Positions 1-8,215 of a stretch of DNA of 64,000 nucleotides are shown one piece after another; position 1 is the first letter of the stretch, and the number at the start of each line of letters is the position of its first letter. The translations under genes were made by a program, and so were the position numbers. Below the pieces are notes generated by a model that saw only the letters and a program-made list of their open reading frames with translations, did not search any database and was not told where the DNA came from. The stretch comes from JADJPO01 sp963724535 (GTDB lineage Bacteria > Actinomycetota > Actinomycetes > Actinomycetales > Kineosporiaceae), in assembly GCA_963724535.1 (NCBI GenBank), contig CAVRVD010000011.1, positions 186,001 through 250,000 of the forward strand. Reading direction: 5' to 3'.

Positions 1-2
1 CC

Positions 3-401
3 ATGGCCACCGAACAGACCGAGCGCACCCTGGGTCAGCTCGTCGCCCAGGCCTCACAGGACATCACGGAGATCATGCGGGCCGAGGTCGCCCTGGCCAA
101 GGCGGAGATCAAGGCCGACGTCAAGAACGGCGCCCTGGCCGGAGGGCTGTTCAGTGCCGCCGGCTACATCGTGGTGCTGACGACGGTGCTGCTCAGCATC
201 GCCGCCGGCTACGGCCTCACCGCGCTCGGCCTGGCCCCGGGGTGGGCGTTCCTCATCCTCAGTGTCGTCTATCTGCTGCTGGCCGGTGGGCTCGTCCTCA
301 TCGGCAAGTCGCGGGTGTCCCGAGTGGGACCTCCCGAGCGGACCATCCGCTCGGCCAAGGAGACGATCGCCGCGGTCAAGCCAGGCTCGCGCGAGCGGTG
401 A
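3..401 (+). CDS. Holin-like membrane protein (phage holin superfamily 6 type)
   Basis: A 132-residue protein with a charged amphipathic N-terminus (about residues 1-42, rich in Lys, Glu and Ala) and two hydrophobic helices (about 46-72 and 78-102) joined by a short Gly/Pro turn. It ends in a basic tail. This layout fits the actinobacterial Phage_holin_3_6 family, small inner-membrane proteins of unknown chromosomal role; the phage name does not imply lysis here. The stop codon overlaps the GTG start of the following hydrolase (GTGA), so the two are probably translationally coupled. The same pair lies beside marP in mycobacteria (Rv3669-Rv3670, from memory). The start is only 3 bases from the window edge, so its ribosome-binding site cannot be seen. 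Confidence 0.8.
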   Translation: MATEQTERTLGQLVAQASQDITEIMRAEVALAKAEIKADVKNGALAGGLFSAAGYIVVLTTVLLSIAAGYGLTALGLAPGWAFLILSVVYLLLAGGLVLIGKSRVSRVGPPERTIRSAKETIAAVKPGSRER

Positions 402-1369
402 CCGCCGACCCGAGCGAGATCCTGCTCGACGGTCCCTGGCGCCACCGGTTCGTGGCGGCCAACGGAAGCCGCTTCCACGTGGCCCAGGCCGGCGAGGGCC
501 CGCTGGTGGTCCTGCTGCACGGGTTCGGCCAGCTCTGGTGGTCCTGGCGTCATCAGATCCCGGCCCTGGCCGATGCCGGGTACTCCGTGGCCGCCATGGA
601 CCTGCGCGGCCTGGGTGGCAGCGACAAGCCGCCCCGGGGTTACGACACCGCGACGCTGACCGCCGATGTGGCCGGCGTGGTCCGGGGGCTCGGCGCGGGC
701 GAGGCGGTGGTCATCGGGCACGGGTGCGGTGCCTGGGTGGCCTGGGCGATGCCGGCGTTGCAGCGTCGAGTGACCCGCGCGATCGGGGTGGCCTCGATGG
801 GGCATCCGCTGGCCATGCGCTCGGCGGCCCTGCACCCGCTGCGGCTCGGCTTCCTGGCCCCCCTGGCCGCCTCCCGGGTGCCGTGGCTGCCCGAACACCG
901 GTTGCGCCACGGCGAGCTGGCCCGGCTGATGGCCCGGGGCTGGGGCGAGGGTGTGCCCGACCCCGACGCCGTCCGGATCTACGAACGGGCGCTGCTGCTG
1001 CCGTCCACTGCGCACACCGCCCTGGAGTACCTGCGCACCATGCCGGTGCTGGCCAGCCGGAACCTCGGACGCCGCTCCTCGCGGCACCTGATGCGGGCGC
1101 TCCGCCGTCCGGTGGAGGTCCCGGTGCTGCAACTGCACGGCGACCGCGACCCGTGGGTCGACGTCCGCATCGCGGCAGCGTCCCGGACCCGGGTCAGTGG
1201 GCCGCTCAACGCCCGGATCCTGCCCGGCGCGGGGCACTTCCTGCCAGAGGAGGCTCCGACGGCGGTGACCGCCGCCGTCCTGGAGTGGTTGGCCGGGCTG
1301 TCGCTGCGTACCCCGTCCTCACCCTTCGTTCCGGGCACCCCGATCAGGACGGTGGGCCCCAGCCGATGA
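398..1369 (+). CDS. Alpha/beta hydrolase, EphE-like, with an altered nucleophile elbow
   Basis: A protein of about 323 residues with the alpha/beta-hydrolase fold: an oxyanion-hole motif LLHGFGQ near residue 46, a DLRGLGGSDKP strand-loop, a nucleophile elbow, a late acidic motif HGDRDPWVD and a catalytic-His motif GAGHFLPEE. It resembles epoxide-hydrolase-like EphE proteins that neighbour marP. At the elbow, where G-x-Ser/Asp-x-G is expected, the sequence reads GHGCGA, which puts Gly in the nucleophile position. Either the enzyme is inactive or chemically divergent, or the adjacent Cys acts. The GTG start was chosen because it overlaps the holin stop (GTGA); longer in-frame starts would lie deep inside the upstream gene. 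Hydrolase fold is confident, epoxide hydrolysis is not. Confidence 0.85.
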   Translation: MTADPSEILLDGPWRHRFVAANGSRFHVAQAGEGPLVVLLHGFGQLWWSWRHQIPALADAGYSVAAMDLRGLGGSDKPPRGYDTATLTADVAGVVRGLGAGEAVVIGHGCGAWVAWAMPALQRRVTRAIGVASMGHPLAMRSAALHPLRLGFLAPLAASRVPWLPEHRLRHGELARLMARGWGEGVPDPDAVRIYERALLLPSTAHTALEYLRTMPVLASRNLGRRSSRHLMRALRRPVEVPVLQLHGDRDPWVDVRIAAASRTRVSGPLNARILPGAGHFLPEEAPTAVTAAVLEWLAGLSLRTPSSPFVPGTPIRTVGPSR

Positions 1370-2480
1370 CGTTGCAGGCGGTGGGCGCGCTGGTCATGTC
1401 CACCTCCGCGGGTAGTCTGCCGCGCACCTCGTCCCCGAATCGGACGGCGGCCCGGTTGTACTCCACGACCGGCACCAGGCAGGTGCGCACGGCGTCGACG
1501 AGCGCGAACCCGGCCGCCAGCGGGATGGTCTTCTGCGAGCTGGGGTAGGCCTGGTTGAACCGGGCCTCCACGCCGCTGTACTTCTCGTTCGCCGCCACCA
1601 CCGCGTTCCACCGCTCCGGCACGCCCAGGTCGTCGAACTGCGCCTTGGCCTGCGCCGCGGCGACCTGGTTGTCGGCCACCACCTGCTCGTGCTCGGCGGT
1701 CAGCTGCGCGATCTGGCGCGACCTGTCCTGGTCCTGCCGTGTCCACCACACGGCGGTACCGGCGATCACCACGAACAGCAGCGCACACACCATGGCCAAC
1801 GCGATGGTCGTCCGGGCCGCGGCGTCCGGCAACGGCACCGGTGTCGACGAGGCGACGGACGCGCCCCCCGGCGGAGGCTGGTGGTGCGGCACATCCCGGG
1901 GGGCCGACGGATCGGGGGCGGGCCGCACATCGGCGGCGCCCAGGTGGGTATCCGGCCAGGACCCGGGCGGGACCGGTCCGGACCCACCGGGAGGCGTGGG
2001 CGGCTGTGACGGTACGGAGGGCGCCGACGCCGGCAGGCCGGACATCGGCGGCGGGGGAACGGCGGTGGGCCGCGACGGTCGCCTCACCGACCGGTCGACG
2101 ATGGACGACACGGGACGCCAGTCGGGCTCGGGCAGCACTATTCCCGGAGGCACGCTTTCGTGGGGCGGATCCCAAGGCGGCTTATCTGCGGGCAGCACGG
2201 CCGGCGGTGGCGCAGTCCCGAGCGGCAGCTGCGGGGAGGCCGGGATCGGCGCGGTGTCCGGCGGGGCGAACAGCCCACCCTCCAGCGGCCGGACGGACCC
2301 CGCACCCGGCGCCGCGATCGGCCCGGTGTCCAGCCCGGTATCCGGCCCGGTGATCGGCCCGGTATCCGGCCCGCCCTTAGGCGGCACCGGGCGCTGTTCC
2401 GGCATCTCCCGGGCGTAGTCGTTCCCGCTCGGTGCGGCCCGCGGCCCGCCGGGCAGCGGCGGCGGTCGGTCCTCGCTCAT
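1344..2480 (-). CDS. Proline-rich membrane-anchored protein, paralogue of its neighbour
   Basis: About 378 residues. The first ~225 are low-complexity and rich in Pro, Gly and Ala (repeats such as GPDTGP). One transmembrane helix (TIALAMVCALLFVVIAG) follows, then a Gln/Ala-rich predicted coiled coil, then a C-terminal domain of about 90 residues with two Cys. That domain contains C-x7-YNRAA, a Leu-Pro-x2-VD motif and a final TACN. The same pattern occurs in the gene just upstream (2521-3075), so the two are tandem duplicates that differ in the cytoplasmic arm. The likely topology is Pro-rich arm inside and Cys-pair domain outside. The ATG start has GGGGGAG 5 bases upstream; a longer open frame to 2600 would overlap the paralogue. 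I recognise no named family. It overlaps the end of the hydrolase gene convergently by 26 bases. Confidence 0.7.
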   Translation of the reverse strand: MSEDRPPPLPGGPRAAPSGNDYAREMPEQRPVPPKGGPDTGPITGPDTGLDTGPIAAPGAGSVRPLEGGLFAPPDTAPIPASPQLPLGTAPPPAVLPADKPPWDPPHESVPPGIVLPEPDWRPVSSIVDRSVRRPSRPTAVPPPPMSGLPASAPSVPSQPPTPPGGSGPVPPGSWPDTHLGAADVRPAPDPSAPRDVPHHQPPPGGASVASSTPVPLPDAAARTTIALAMVCALLFVVIAGTAVWWTRQDQDRSRQIAQLTAEHEQVVADNQVAAAQAKAQFDDLGVPERWNAVVAANEKYSGVEARFNQAYPSSQKTIPLAAGFALVDAVRTCLVPVVEYNRAAVRFGDEVRGRLPAEVDMTSAPTACNVIGWGPPS

Positions 2481-2520
2481 CGCAGGCTCCCCCGGGTGGA
2501 CGCGGTCGGTGGGGCGGGCA

Positions 2521-3075
2521 CTAGAAACCAGCCCCCTTCGCGTTCTTGGCCAGCGTGGCCCCGCCACAGTCCGTGGCGGCGGCGGTGAGGTCGACGGCAC
2601 CGGGCAGCCCGTTCAGCTCAGCGGGGGTGAACCAGGCAGCCGCCCGGTTGTACTGGTCGACCTGGTACATGCAGCGCCCCACCGACTCCCAGACGATCTT
2701 GAGCTGGGAGCCGCCGGCCTTCCAGGTGCTCGCTGCGGTGTCGACGGCCTTGTCGGCCGCCGTGACCGCCGCGTACCGACCCTTGAGGTCGGCCAGGTCG
2801 AGGGCGGGCGCGGCGACGCCGGCGGTACCTGCCTCGGCGTCGGCCTGCTGCTGGGCCTGCAGTGCGGCGATCCGGTCGTCGGCGGCCGACAGCGATCGAC
2901 GGGCCAGAACGACGGTGGTCAGCGCGGCGATGAGCAGCAGCACGGCCAGCGCCGACAGTGTCGGCATCAACCAGCCGGCGGGCGGGCGACGATGGGACGC
3001 CGGCTGCCCCAGGCGGGTCCAGTCGGCGGCAGGGTCGGCACGACCCGCATCGAACGACCGATGCGGTGTCGACAT
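2521..3075 (-). CDS. Single-pass membrane protein with extracytoplasmic Cys-pair domain (tandem paralogue)
   Basis: 184 residues: a short polar N-terminus, one transmembrane helix (LSALAVLLLIAALTTVVLA), a Gln/Ala-rich linker, then a domain with two Cys in the pattern CMYQVDQYNRAA ... LPGAVDLTAAATDC. That domain matches the end of the neighbouring 1344-2480 product (C...YNRAA...LP..VD.T.A.T.C), which suggests a conserved disulfide-bonded extracellular module. The ATG at 3075 is preferred over the GTG at 3081 because GGGAG sits 5 bases upstream of it. It stops 40 bases before the paralogue starts, so the two are probably co-transcribed. Function unknown; proximity to marP and ponA2-type genes suggests, weakly, a cell-envelope role. 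Confidence 0.65.
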   Translation of the reverse strand: MSTPHRSFDAGRADPAADWTRLGQPASHRRPPAGWLMPTLSALAVLLLIAALTTVVLARRSLSAADDRIAALQAQQQADAEAGTAGVAAPALDLADLKGRYAAVTAADKAVDTAASTWKAGGSQLKIVWESVGRCMYQVDQYNRAAAWFTPAELNGLPGAVDLTAAATDCGGATLAKNAKGAGF

Positions 3076-3236
3076 GCTCACTCCCTGCGGCCCGACGCCT
3101 GACCGACTGACAACGAGCGTGATCTGCCCGTTTGTGGACTATAGCCGCCGATGTGCGGCTCGGCCCGGTCAGGTTGCTCGGGCTCCCCCGGCTGGCCCAC
3201 TGTCCGCATGTCTCACCGATGGCCCTGGGCTCGGCG

Positions 3237-4418
3237 TCAGCCCACCGTGCACCCGGCGGTGCCCACCTCGGCCTCGGCCTTGATCCCCGCCGCGATCTCA
3301 TCGCTGACCTCGGCAAGCGTGAGCGCGTAGCCGGTGTCGCCGTCGTCCAGGGACTTGGCGAAGACCAGTCCGGCCAGAGCGCCGTCCACCGACAGCAGTG
3401 GGCCACCGGAGTTGCCCTGTTCCACCGTGGTGTAGAGGGAGTAGACCTGGCGCACGGCTCCTGCCCCTCCGTAGATGTCCTCCCCGGTGGCGGACAGGTG
3501 GGCGCGGACCCTGGCCGGCACCGCGGTGTAGGGCCCGTTGCCCGGGTAGCCGGCGACCACGGCGTCGTCCCCGCGGCGCAGCTCGGTGCCCAGCGGCAGC
3601 GCGGGGGCCGGCAGCTCGGGGACGGCCAGGACCGCGACGTCGGTGCGGGGGTCGAACAGGACGACGGTAGCCCGGTAGCTGCGCCTTTCGCCCGTCAGCT
3701 GGACCATCGGCTTGCGTACTCCGGCCACCACGTGTGCATTGGTGATCACTCGCTGCTGGGCGATCACGGCTCCGCTGCCCTCCTGTCCGCGGTTGCAGTT
3801 CGGGGCCTCGCCGGTGACCTTGACCACCGAGCGGCGCACCCGGGTCTGGACGGCGCGGGTCATCGCATCCACGTCCGGCGCGGACACCGGGAGCAGCGGT
3901 TCGGGTCGGACCCCCTCGAACACCCGCGGGAACGCGGAGGTGGACACGCCGCGGCGGAAGTCCGCGGCCAGCTGGTCGAGGTGCTCGGGGACCAGCCGGT
4001 CGATCTGGCTGAGCACCCGGGAGGCGGCCACCTGGCGGGCCAGGGCCGGCGGGGCGACCTCCCGGACGGCGCCGCCGACGAACCACAGCACCAGAGCCAC
4101 GGCAACCAGCCCGGCGATCGTGCCGAGCAGCTGGTCCACGGCACGCACGACCGGCAGGTCGACCTTGTTGCGCAGCCGGACGCCGAGAATGCTGCCCAGC
4201 ACCTGGCCGGTCCAGGCGCAGACCAGGACGGCGACCAGCACCACCGCGGAGCGCAGCGGCCCGGAGAGCGCCTGTTCGGTCAGCGGCGGGGCGAACCGGA
4301 TCGCGAGCAGGGCCCCGCCGACGAACCCCGACAGGGACAGCGCCCCGACCGCCAGCCCTTGGCGGAAACCCACGACCGCGTACCAGATCATGATGACGAC
4401 CAGCGCGAGATCGATCAT
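3237..4418 (-). CDS. marP: MarP-like membrane-anchored periplasmic serine protease
   Basis: 393 residues. Residues 1-140 hold four hydrophobic helices of the CvpA/colicin-V-production type, followed by a linker and a chymotrypsin-fold protease. The catalytic triad is visible: His229 in ITNAHVVAG, Asp260 in DPRTDVAVL and Ser337 in EQGNSGGPL. Cys208 (APNCNRG) and Cys390 near the C-terminus correspond to the redox-sensitive Cys pair known in M. tuberculosis MarP. In that species MarP is needed to survive acid and oxidative stress and acts on peptidoglycan hydrolases; the same role here is inferred from homology and synteny. The ATG start overlaps the NUDIX stop (ATGA), so nth, the NUDIX gene and marP form one coupled operon. 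Confidence 0.88.
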   Translation of the reverse strand: MIDLALVVIMIWYAVVGFRQGLAVGALSLSGFVGGALLAIRFAPPLTEQALSGPLRSAVVLVAVLVCAWTGQVLGSILGVRLRNKVDLPVVRAVDQLLGTIAGLVAVALVLWFVGGAVREVAPPALARQVAASRVLSQIDRLVPEHLDQLAADFRRGVSTSAFPRVFEGVRPEPLLPVSAPDVDAMTRAVQTRVRRSVVKVTGEAPNCNRGQEGSGAVIAQQRVITNAHVVAGVRKPMVQLTGERRSYRATVVLFDPRTDVAVLAVPELPAPALPLGTELRRGDDAVVAGYPGNGPYTAVPARVRAHLSATGEDIYGGAGAVRQVYSLYTTVEQGNSGGPLLSVDGALAGLVFAKSLDDGDTGYALTLAEVSDEIAAGIKAEAEVGTAGCTVG

Positions 4419-5053
4419 GCGACGACGTCCCGCAGCCGGGTGCGGTCCCAGTCCCGCTCCCACCCGGTCAGGTGCAACAGCCGGTCCAGCAGCAGCGCGG
4501 TGAACCCCCAGACCAGCAGGTCGGCGACGACGAAGGCCGGCCCGACGAACCCGCTGGGGTGGCGCACCATGATCCGGTTGGCGGGGTCAACGAGCTCGGC
4601 CACGGTGACCCGGGCCACCCGGCTGACCTCGGCCGGGTCCACCACGTGCACCGGGCTCGGCCGCCGCCACCAGGCCAGCACCGGGGTCACCGCGTAGTCG
4701 CTGACCGGCAGGTACACGTCCGGCAGCGCACCGACCATGCACACGCCGTCCGGGTCGAGCCCGGTCTCCTCCACGGCCTCGCGCAGAGCCGCCGCCTCGG
4801 GTCCGGCGTCGCCGGGGTCGACCCTGCCGCCCGGGAAGGCCACCTGTCCGGCATGCGAACGCAACGTGTGCGCCCGCTCGGTGAGCAGCACGTCACCCGG
4901 CACGCTCTCGTGGTCAGCACCGGCGAACAGCATCAGGACAGCCGACCGGCGCCGATGTCCCGGGGGCGGCAGGAACCGGCTCAGCTGATCCGGCCGGGCC
5001 GCGTCGACCAACCCGGCCAGCGGCGCGAACCACGTCGGCAAGGCCGGGCTCAC
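4415..5053 (-). CDS. NUDIX hydrolase, CoA pyrophosphatase type
   Basis: 212 residues with a Nudix box GGRVDPGDAGPEAA followed by LREAVEETGL, preceded by the HAGQVAFPGG strand typical of the NudL/CoAse subgroup that hydrolyses CoA and acyl-CoA to 4'-phosphopantetheine and 3',5'-ADP. The position usually held by the first Glu of the box reads Asp, a substitution I have not assessed further. The GTG start overlaps the nth stop (GTGA) and the stop overlaps the marP start (ATGA). In mycobacteria a thioredoxin-like gene lies between the NUDIX and nth genes; it is absent here. Family assignment is secure, substrate inferred. Confidence 0.85.
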   Translation of the reverse strand: MSPALPTWFAPLAGLVDAARPDQLSRFLPPPGHRRRSAVLMLFAGADHESVPGDVLLTERAHTLRSHAGQVAFPGGRVDPGDAGPEAAALREAVEETGLDPDGVCMVGALPDVYLPVSDYAVTPVLAWWRRPSPVHVVDPAEVSRVARVTVAELVDPANRIMVRHPSGFVGPAFVVADLLVWGFTALLLDRLLHLTGWERDWDRTRLRDVVA

Positions 5054-5850
5054 GCCGACCCCTGGGCACTGGTCGGTGCCGGCTTGACCAGCGCTGCTGC
5101 TGTCACCGGGTCGGTCTCGCCGATGCCGTAGGAAGGACACAGCGACGCCAGCGGGCAGGCCCCGCAGGCCGGCCGCCGGGCGTGGCAGACCCGTCGGCCG
5201 TGAAAGATCATCCGGTGGCTGAGCATGGTCCAGTCCCGGCGCGGGAACAGCGCCCCCACCTCGGCCTCGACGACCACCGGGTCCTGGGCCGTCGTCCAGC
5301 CGAACCGGCGCGCCAGCCGCCCGACATGGGTGTCGACGGTGATCCCGGGGACGCCGAAGGCGTTGCCGAGGACGACGTTTGCGGTCTTGCGACCCACACC
5401 GGGCAGCGTGACCAGCGCCGCCAGACGCCGCGGCACCTGGCCGCTGTGATCGGTCTCGAGCGCGGCGCCGAGCCGAATCAACGCGTCGGTCTTGGCCCGG
5501 AAGAACCCGGTCGGACGGATCATCTCCTCGAGCTCGTCGCGGTCGGCGCCGGCGTAGTCGGCTGCGGTGCGGTACCGGGCGAACAGGGTGGGGGTGACTC
5601 GGTTGACCCGCTCGTCGGTGCACTGCGCGGACAGGATGGTGGCCACCAGCAGCTCGAGCGGCCCGGAGTGGTCGAGCTCGCAGTGGGCGTCCGGGTGATG
5701 CTCGGCCAGGATGCGGTGCATCCGCCGGGCGCGCCGGGTCAGCGCGAGCCGGCTCTCATCGGCTGACGGCGCCGGCTCGGGCCCGGCTGACGCTCCACGG
5801 GTGGGGTTGCGGCGCGTCACCGGGGCTCCGGCCGACGTTCTGGCTGCCAC
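5050..5850 (-). CDS. nth: Endonuclease III (DNA glycosylase/AP lyase)
   Basis: 266 residues. The helix-hairpin-helix LPGVGRKTANVVL carries the catalytic Lys, VDTHVGR supplies the catalytic Asp, and the C-terminal iron-sulfur loop has the classic spacing C-x6-C-x2-C-x5-C (CHARRPACGACPLASLC). It removes oxidised pyrimidines and cleaves the abasic site in base excision repair. The first ~35 residues are a basic Ala/Pro-rich extension not needed for the fold. The GTG at 5850 lies exactly six bases after a TAGGCT element and has no good Shine-Dalgarno sequence, so a leaderless transcript is likely. First gene of the nth-NUDIX-marP operon. Confidence 0.95.
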   Translation of the reverse strand: MAARTSAGAPVTRRNPTRGASAGPEPAPSADESRLALTRRARRMHRILAEHHPDAHCELDHSGPLELLVATILSAQCTDERVNRVTPTLFARYRTAADYAGADRDELEEMIRPTGFFRAKTDALIRLGAALETDHSGQVPRRLAALVTLPGVGRKTANVVLGNAFGVPGITVDTHVGRLARRFGWTTAQDPVVVEAEVGALFPRRDWTMLSHRMIFHGRRVCHARRPACGACPLASLCPSYGIGETDPVTAAALVKPAPTSAQGSA

Positions 5851-5856
5851 CCCAAC

Positions 5857-5862
5857 AGCCTA
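5857..5862 (-). promoter_or_regulatory. TAGGCT -10 element for leaderless nth mRNA
   Basis: On the minus strand TAGGCT is followed by GTTGGG and then the GTG start of nth. A TANNNT hexamer about six bases before a start codon, with no ribosome-binding site, is the usual signature of leaderless transcripts in actinobacteria. The same hexamer with the same spacing precedes the ArsA-like gene at 11899. Confidence 0.55.
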
Positions 5863-6064
5863 CGGCGCGCGCCGCCCGACACTCGCGGTGGTCGGCGCCA
5901 CCGGCGGCCGGGTGATCGGCTGTGCGCCGGGAGAGTGGTCCGTAGCGATGCTGCATCAAGGCTCTGACCTGCGACGACGACACCACCAGAGATCACGTCG
6001 ACGACCTCGGCGAACGGGCGGGCCGACTCGGCGGCCCACCGGATGGAACAGCGAGGAGACACCG

Positions 6065-6403
6065 ATGAGCGTGGCGACCAGCGGCCGTCCGGTGCTCGAG
6101 GAGCCGCCGCAGACCCGCCGGCAGCTCCTGGCCGAGCTCCGCGAGGTGAACCACTGGCGGCGGCTGATCACCGCCCGGCTCGACCTGGCGGTGGCCACGG
6201 TGACAGACCTGGCCGAACCGGCGGCGCGCGACCTGCCGTACGCCCCGGGGCTGCCGGCGGACCTGCGCGACCTGGTCGGGTTGTGCCACGACCCCGACGA
6301 CCGCTGCGCCGAGGCGGCCGCGCTGGAGCGGCTGCGCGCCGCCCTGGACGACCTGGACGCCTACGCGCTGGCCCTGCGGGCCCTGGCCGTGACCGGCCGC
6401 TGA
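6065..6403 (+). CDS. Conserved hypothetical protein upstream of crp
   Basis: 112 residues, Leu/Arg/Ala-rich and predicted largely helical, with no signal peptide or membrane segment (begins MSVATSGRPVLEE and contains an RRQLLAELREVNHWRRLI helix). GAGGAGA lies 7 bases before the ATG. It sits between nth and crp, a place where mycobacteria have a small unrelated-looking gene. I recognise no family. The 239 bases to crp contain no other open frame of note. Confidence 0.6.
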   Translation: MSVATSGRPVLEEPPQTRRQLLAELREVNHWRRLITARLDLAVATVTDLAEPAARDLPYAPGLPADLRDLVGLCHDPDDRCAEAAALERLRAALDDLDAYALALRALAVTGR

Positions 6404-6642
6404 CCACCCCACGGCTCGACCCCTGCGCTGCTCGACGCCGCTCCGCGCTCGGCTCGACTCCCGGACCCTGGCTCCGGCATACGGGTCCCTCCGGCCAAAC
6501 CGTTCCGTTGGCCGCCCGACCTGCCGCATCGGGGCCACGTACGGCAGACTGCCGGTGTCCGAACGGCGATAGGGTCCTGCACGGCGCCCGGGCTGGGCAC
6601 GAGCACGTCGGCAGCCGCCGGCAGGAGATCGAGGAGACGTAC

Positions 6643-7320
6643 GTGGACGACGATGTCGTGCGCCAGGCGCCCCTGTTCGCTGCCCTGGACGACGAGGCCG
6701 CGGGAGCGTTGCAGGCCACCATGACCCGCCGCGAGATCGGCCGCGGCGAAGTGCTGTTCCACGAGGGCGAGCCCGGCGACCGGCTCTACGTCATCGTCGA
6801 GGGAAAGATCAAGCTCGGCCGGGCCTCTGGCGATGGACGGGAGAACCTGCTGGCGATCCTGGGTCCCGGCGAGATGTTCGGCGAGCTGAGCCTGTTCGAT
6901 CCGGGACCGCGCAACGCGACCGCCACTGCGGTGGCCGACACAGCGCTGATCGGGGTGGGCAACGACGACCTGACGGCCTGGCTGGCCGGCCGCCCCGACG
7001 TGGCCCGTCAGCTGCTGCGGGCCCTGGCCCGGCGGTTGCGCCGGACCAACGAGGCGCTGGCCGACCTGGTGTTCTCCGACGTTCCGGGCCGGGTGGCCAA
7101 GGCGTTGCTCGACCTGTCCGAGCGGTTCGGCACTCCGAACGACGAGGGACTGCGGGTCGCGCACGACCTGACCCAGGAGGAGCTGGCGCAGCTGGTCGGC
7201 GCCTCCCGGGAGACCGTGAACAAGGCGCTGGCCGACTTCGCCGCGCGGGGCTGGCTACGGCTGGACCAGAGGGCCGTGGTGCTGCTCGACATCGAGCGGC
7301 TGCGCAGGCGGGCCCGCTGA
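6643..7320 (+). CDS. crp: cAMP receptor protein family regulator (Crp)
   Basis: 225 residues, about the length of mycobacterial Crp (224). The N-terminal cyclic-nucleotide-binding beta-barrel contains FHEGEPGDRLYVIVEGKIKLG and the cAMP-contact segment FGELSLFDPGPRNATATA. A long dimer helix and a C-terminal winged helix-turn-helix follow (LTQEELAQLVGASRETVNKA recognition region). Similarity to M. tuberculosis Rv3676 is high throughout. The GTG start, with GAGGAG about 7 bases upstream, gives the expected family length; the much longer open frame upstream is out of character. It probably controls carbon-metabolism and respiration genes globally. Confidence 0.93.
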   Translation: MDDDVVRQAPLFAALDDEAAGALQATMTRREIGRGEVLFHEGEPGDRLYVIVEGKIKLGRASGDGRENLLAILGPGEMFGELSLFDPGPRNATATAVADTALIGVGNDDLTAWLAGRPDVARQLLRALARRLRRTNEALADLVFSDVPGRVAKALLDLSERFGTPNDEGLRVAHDLTQEELAQLVGASRETVNKALADFAARGWLRLDQRAVVLLDIERLRRRAR

Positions 7321-7384
7321 CCCTCGGCTGACCGAGCATCGCCCGCCCGCCGGCTCCCGCTGGCCCGGGCGGAGTTCCGCCCGG

Positions 7385-8215
7385 CTACTGCTCTAGCCCC
7401 AGGTAGACCAGCGCGGCGTGCACGCTGCGCTCGGCTGCCGGCCACACCGCCCGGGGCACGTCGGCGTAGACCCGCTCGACCACCTCGGCGGCGGTGCGTG
7501 CCCCCGCCTCGACCGCGGCCGCCACCTCGACCAGACGTTCGGCGCGGTGGGCCAGGTAGTAGCCGACCACCTCCTCCGGCGCCGCCAGGGCCGGACCGTG
7601 CCCCGGCAGCAGGCTGCGGCAGCCGAGCTCGGTGACCAACCGGTGCAGGCGGCGCAGCGAGTCGAGATAGTCGGCCAGCACGCCGTCCGGGTGGTAGATC
7701 ACCGCCGTGCCCCGGCCGAGCACCGTGTCCCCGGTCAACACCGAGCGCTGCTCGGCCAGCAGGAAGCACAGCGAGTCGCTGGAGTGCCCAGGGGTGGCGA
7801 GCACGTCGAGGCGGATGCCCCCGGCCTCCACCACGTCCCCCTCCACCAGCCCCTCGGTGCCGAGGCGATGCGCCGGGTCCAGCGCCCGCACCCCCACCCG
7901 GTGCCGCTCGGCGACGGCACGGGCGCCCGCGCTGTGGTCGAGGTGGCCATGGGTCAGCAGGACGGCGTCGACCCGGACTCCGCGCCGGGACACCAGGTCG
8001 GTCAGCGCGCCCAGGTGCCGGGCGTCGTCCGGACCGGGGTCGATCACCACCACCCGGCCACCGTCCAGGTCGCCGACCACCCAGGTGTTGGTTCCGTCCA
8101 GGGTCATCGGCCCGGGGTTGGGGGCCAGCACGCAGTGCGCTTGGGCCAGCACGTCGCCGCCGCGCCAGGTCGTCTCCCCGCCCAGGGGCGGGCCGGGGAT
8201 CGCCGGTCCGGTCAT
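7385..8215 (-). CDS. Metallo-beta-lactamase-fold hydrolase
   Basis: 276 residues with the metal-binding signature THGHLDHSAG, further ligands in TPGHSSDS and TGDTVLGRG, and a late His in LPGHGPAL. This is the glyoxalase II/LACTB2-like branch, with a C-terminal helical region (ERVYADVPRAVW) typical of LACTB2-type proteins. Substrate unknown: thioesterase or RNase activity are both known in relatives. The same protein neighbours crp in mycobacteria (Rv3677c, from memory). The start codon overlaps the stop of the MFS gene (ATGA), so it is the last gene of a three-gene minus-strand operon. Confidence 0.87.
   Translation of the reverse strand: MTGPAIPGPPLGGETTWRGGDVLAQAHCVLAPNPGPMTLDGTNTWVVGDLDGGRVVVIDPGPDDARHLGALTDLVSRRGVRVDAVLLTHGHLDHSAGARAVAERHRVGVRALDPAHRLGTEGLVEGDVVEAGGIRLDVLATPGHSSDSLCFLLAEQRSVLTGDTVLGRGTAVIYHPDGVLADYLDSLRRLHRLVTELGCRSLLPGHGPALAAPEEVVGYYLAHRAERLVEVAAAVEAGARTAAEVVERVYADVPRAVWPAAERSVHAALVYLGLEQ

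Noticed and set aside
3..401. Holin-like gene as evidence of a prophage
   Set aside because: The gene is part of a conserved chromosomal block and no other phage genes adjoin it.
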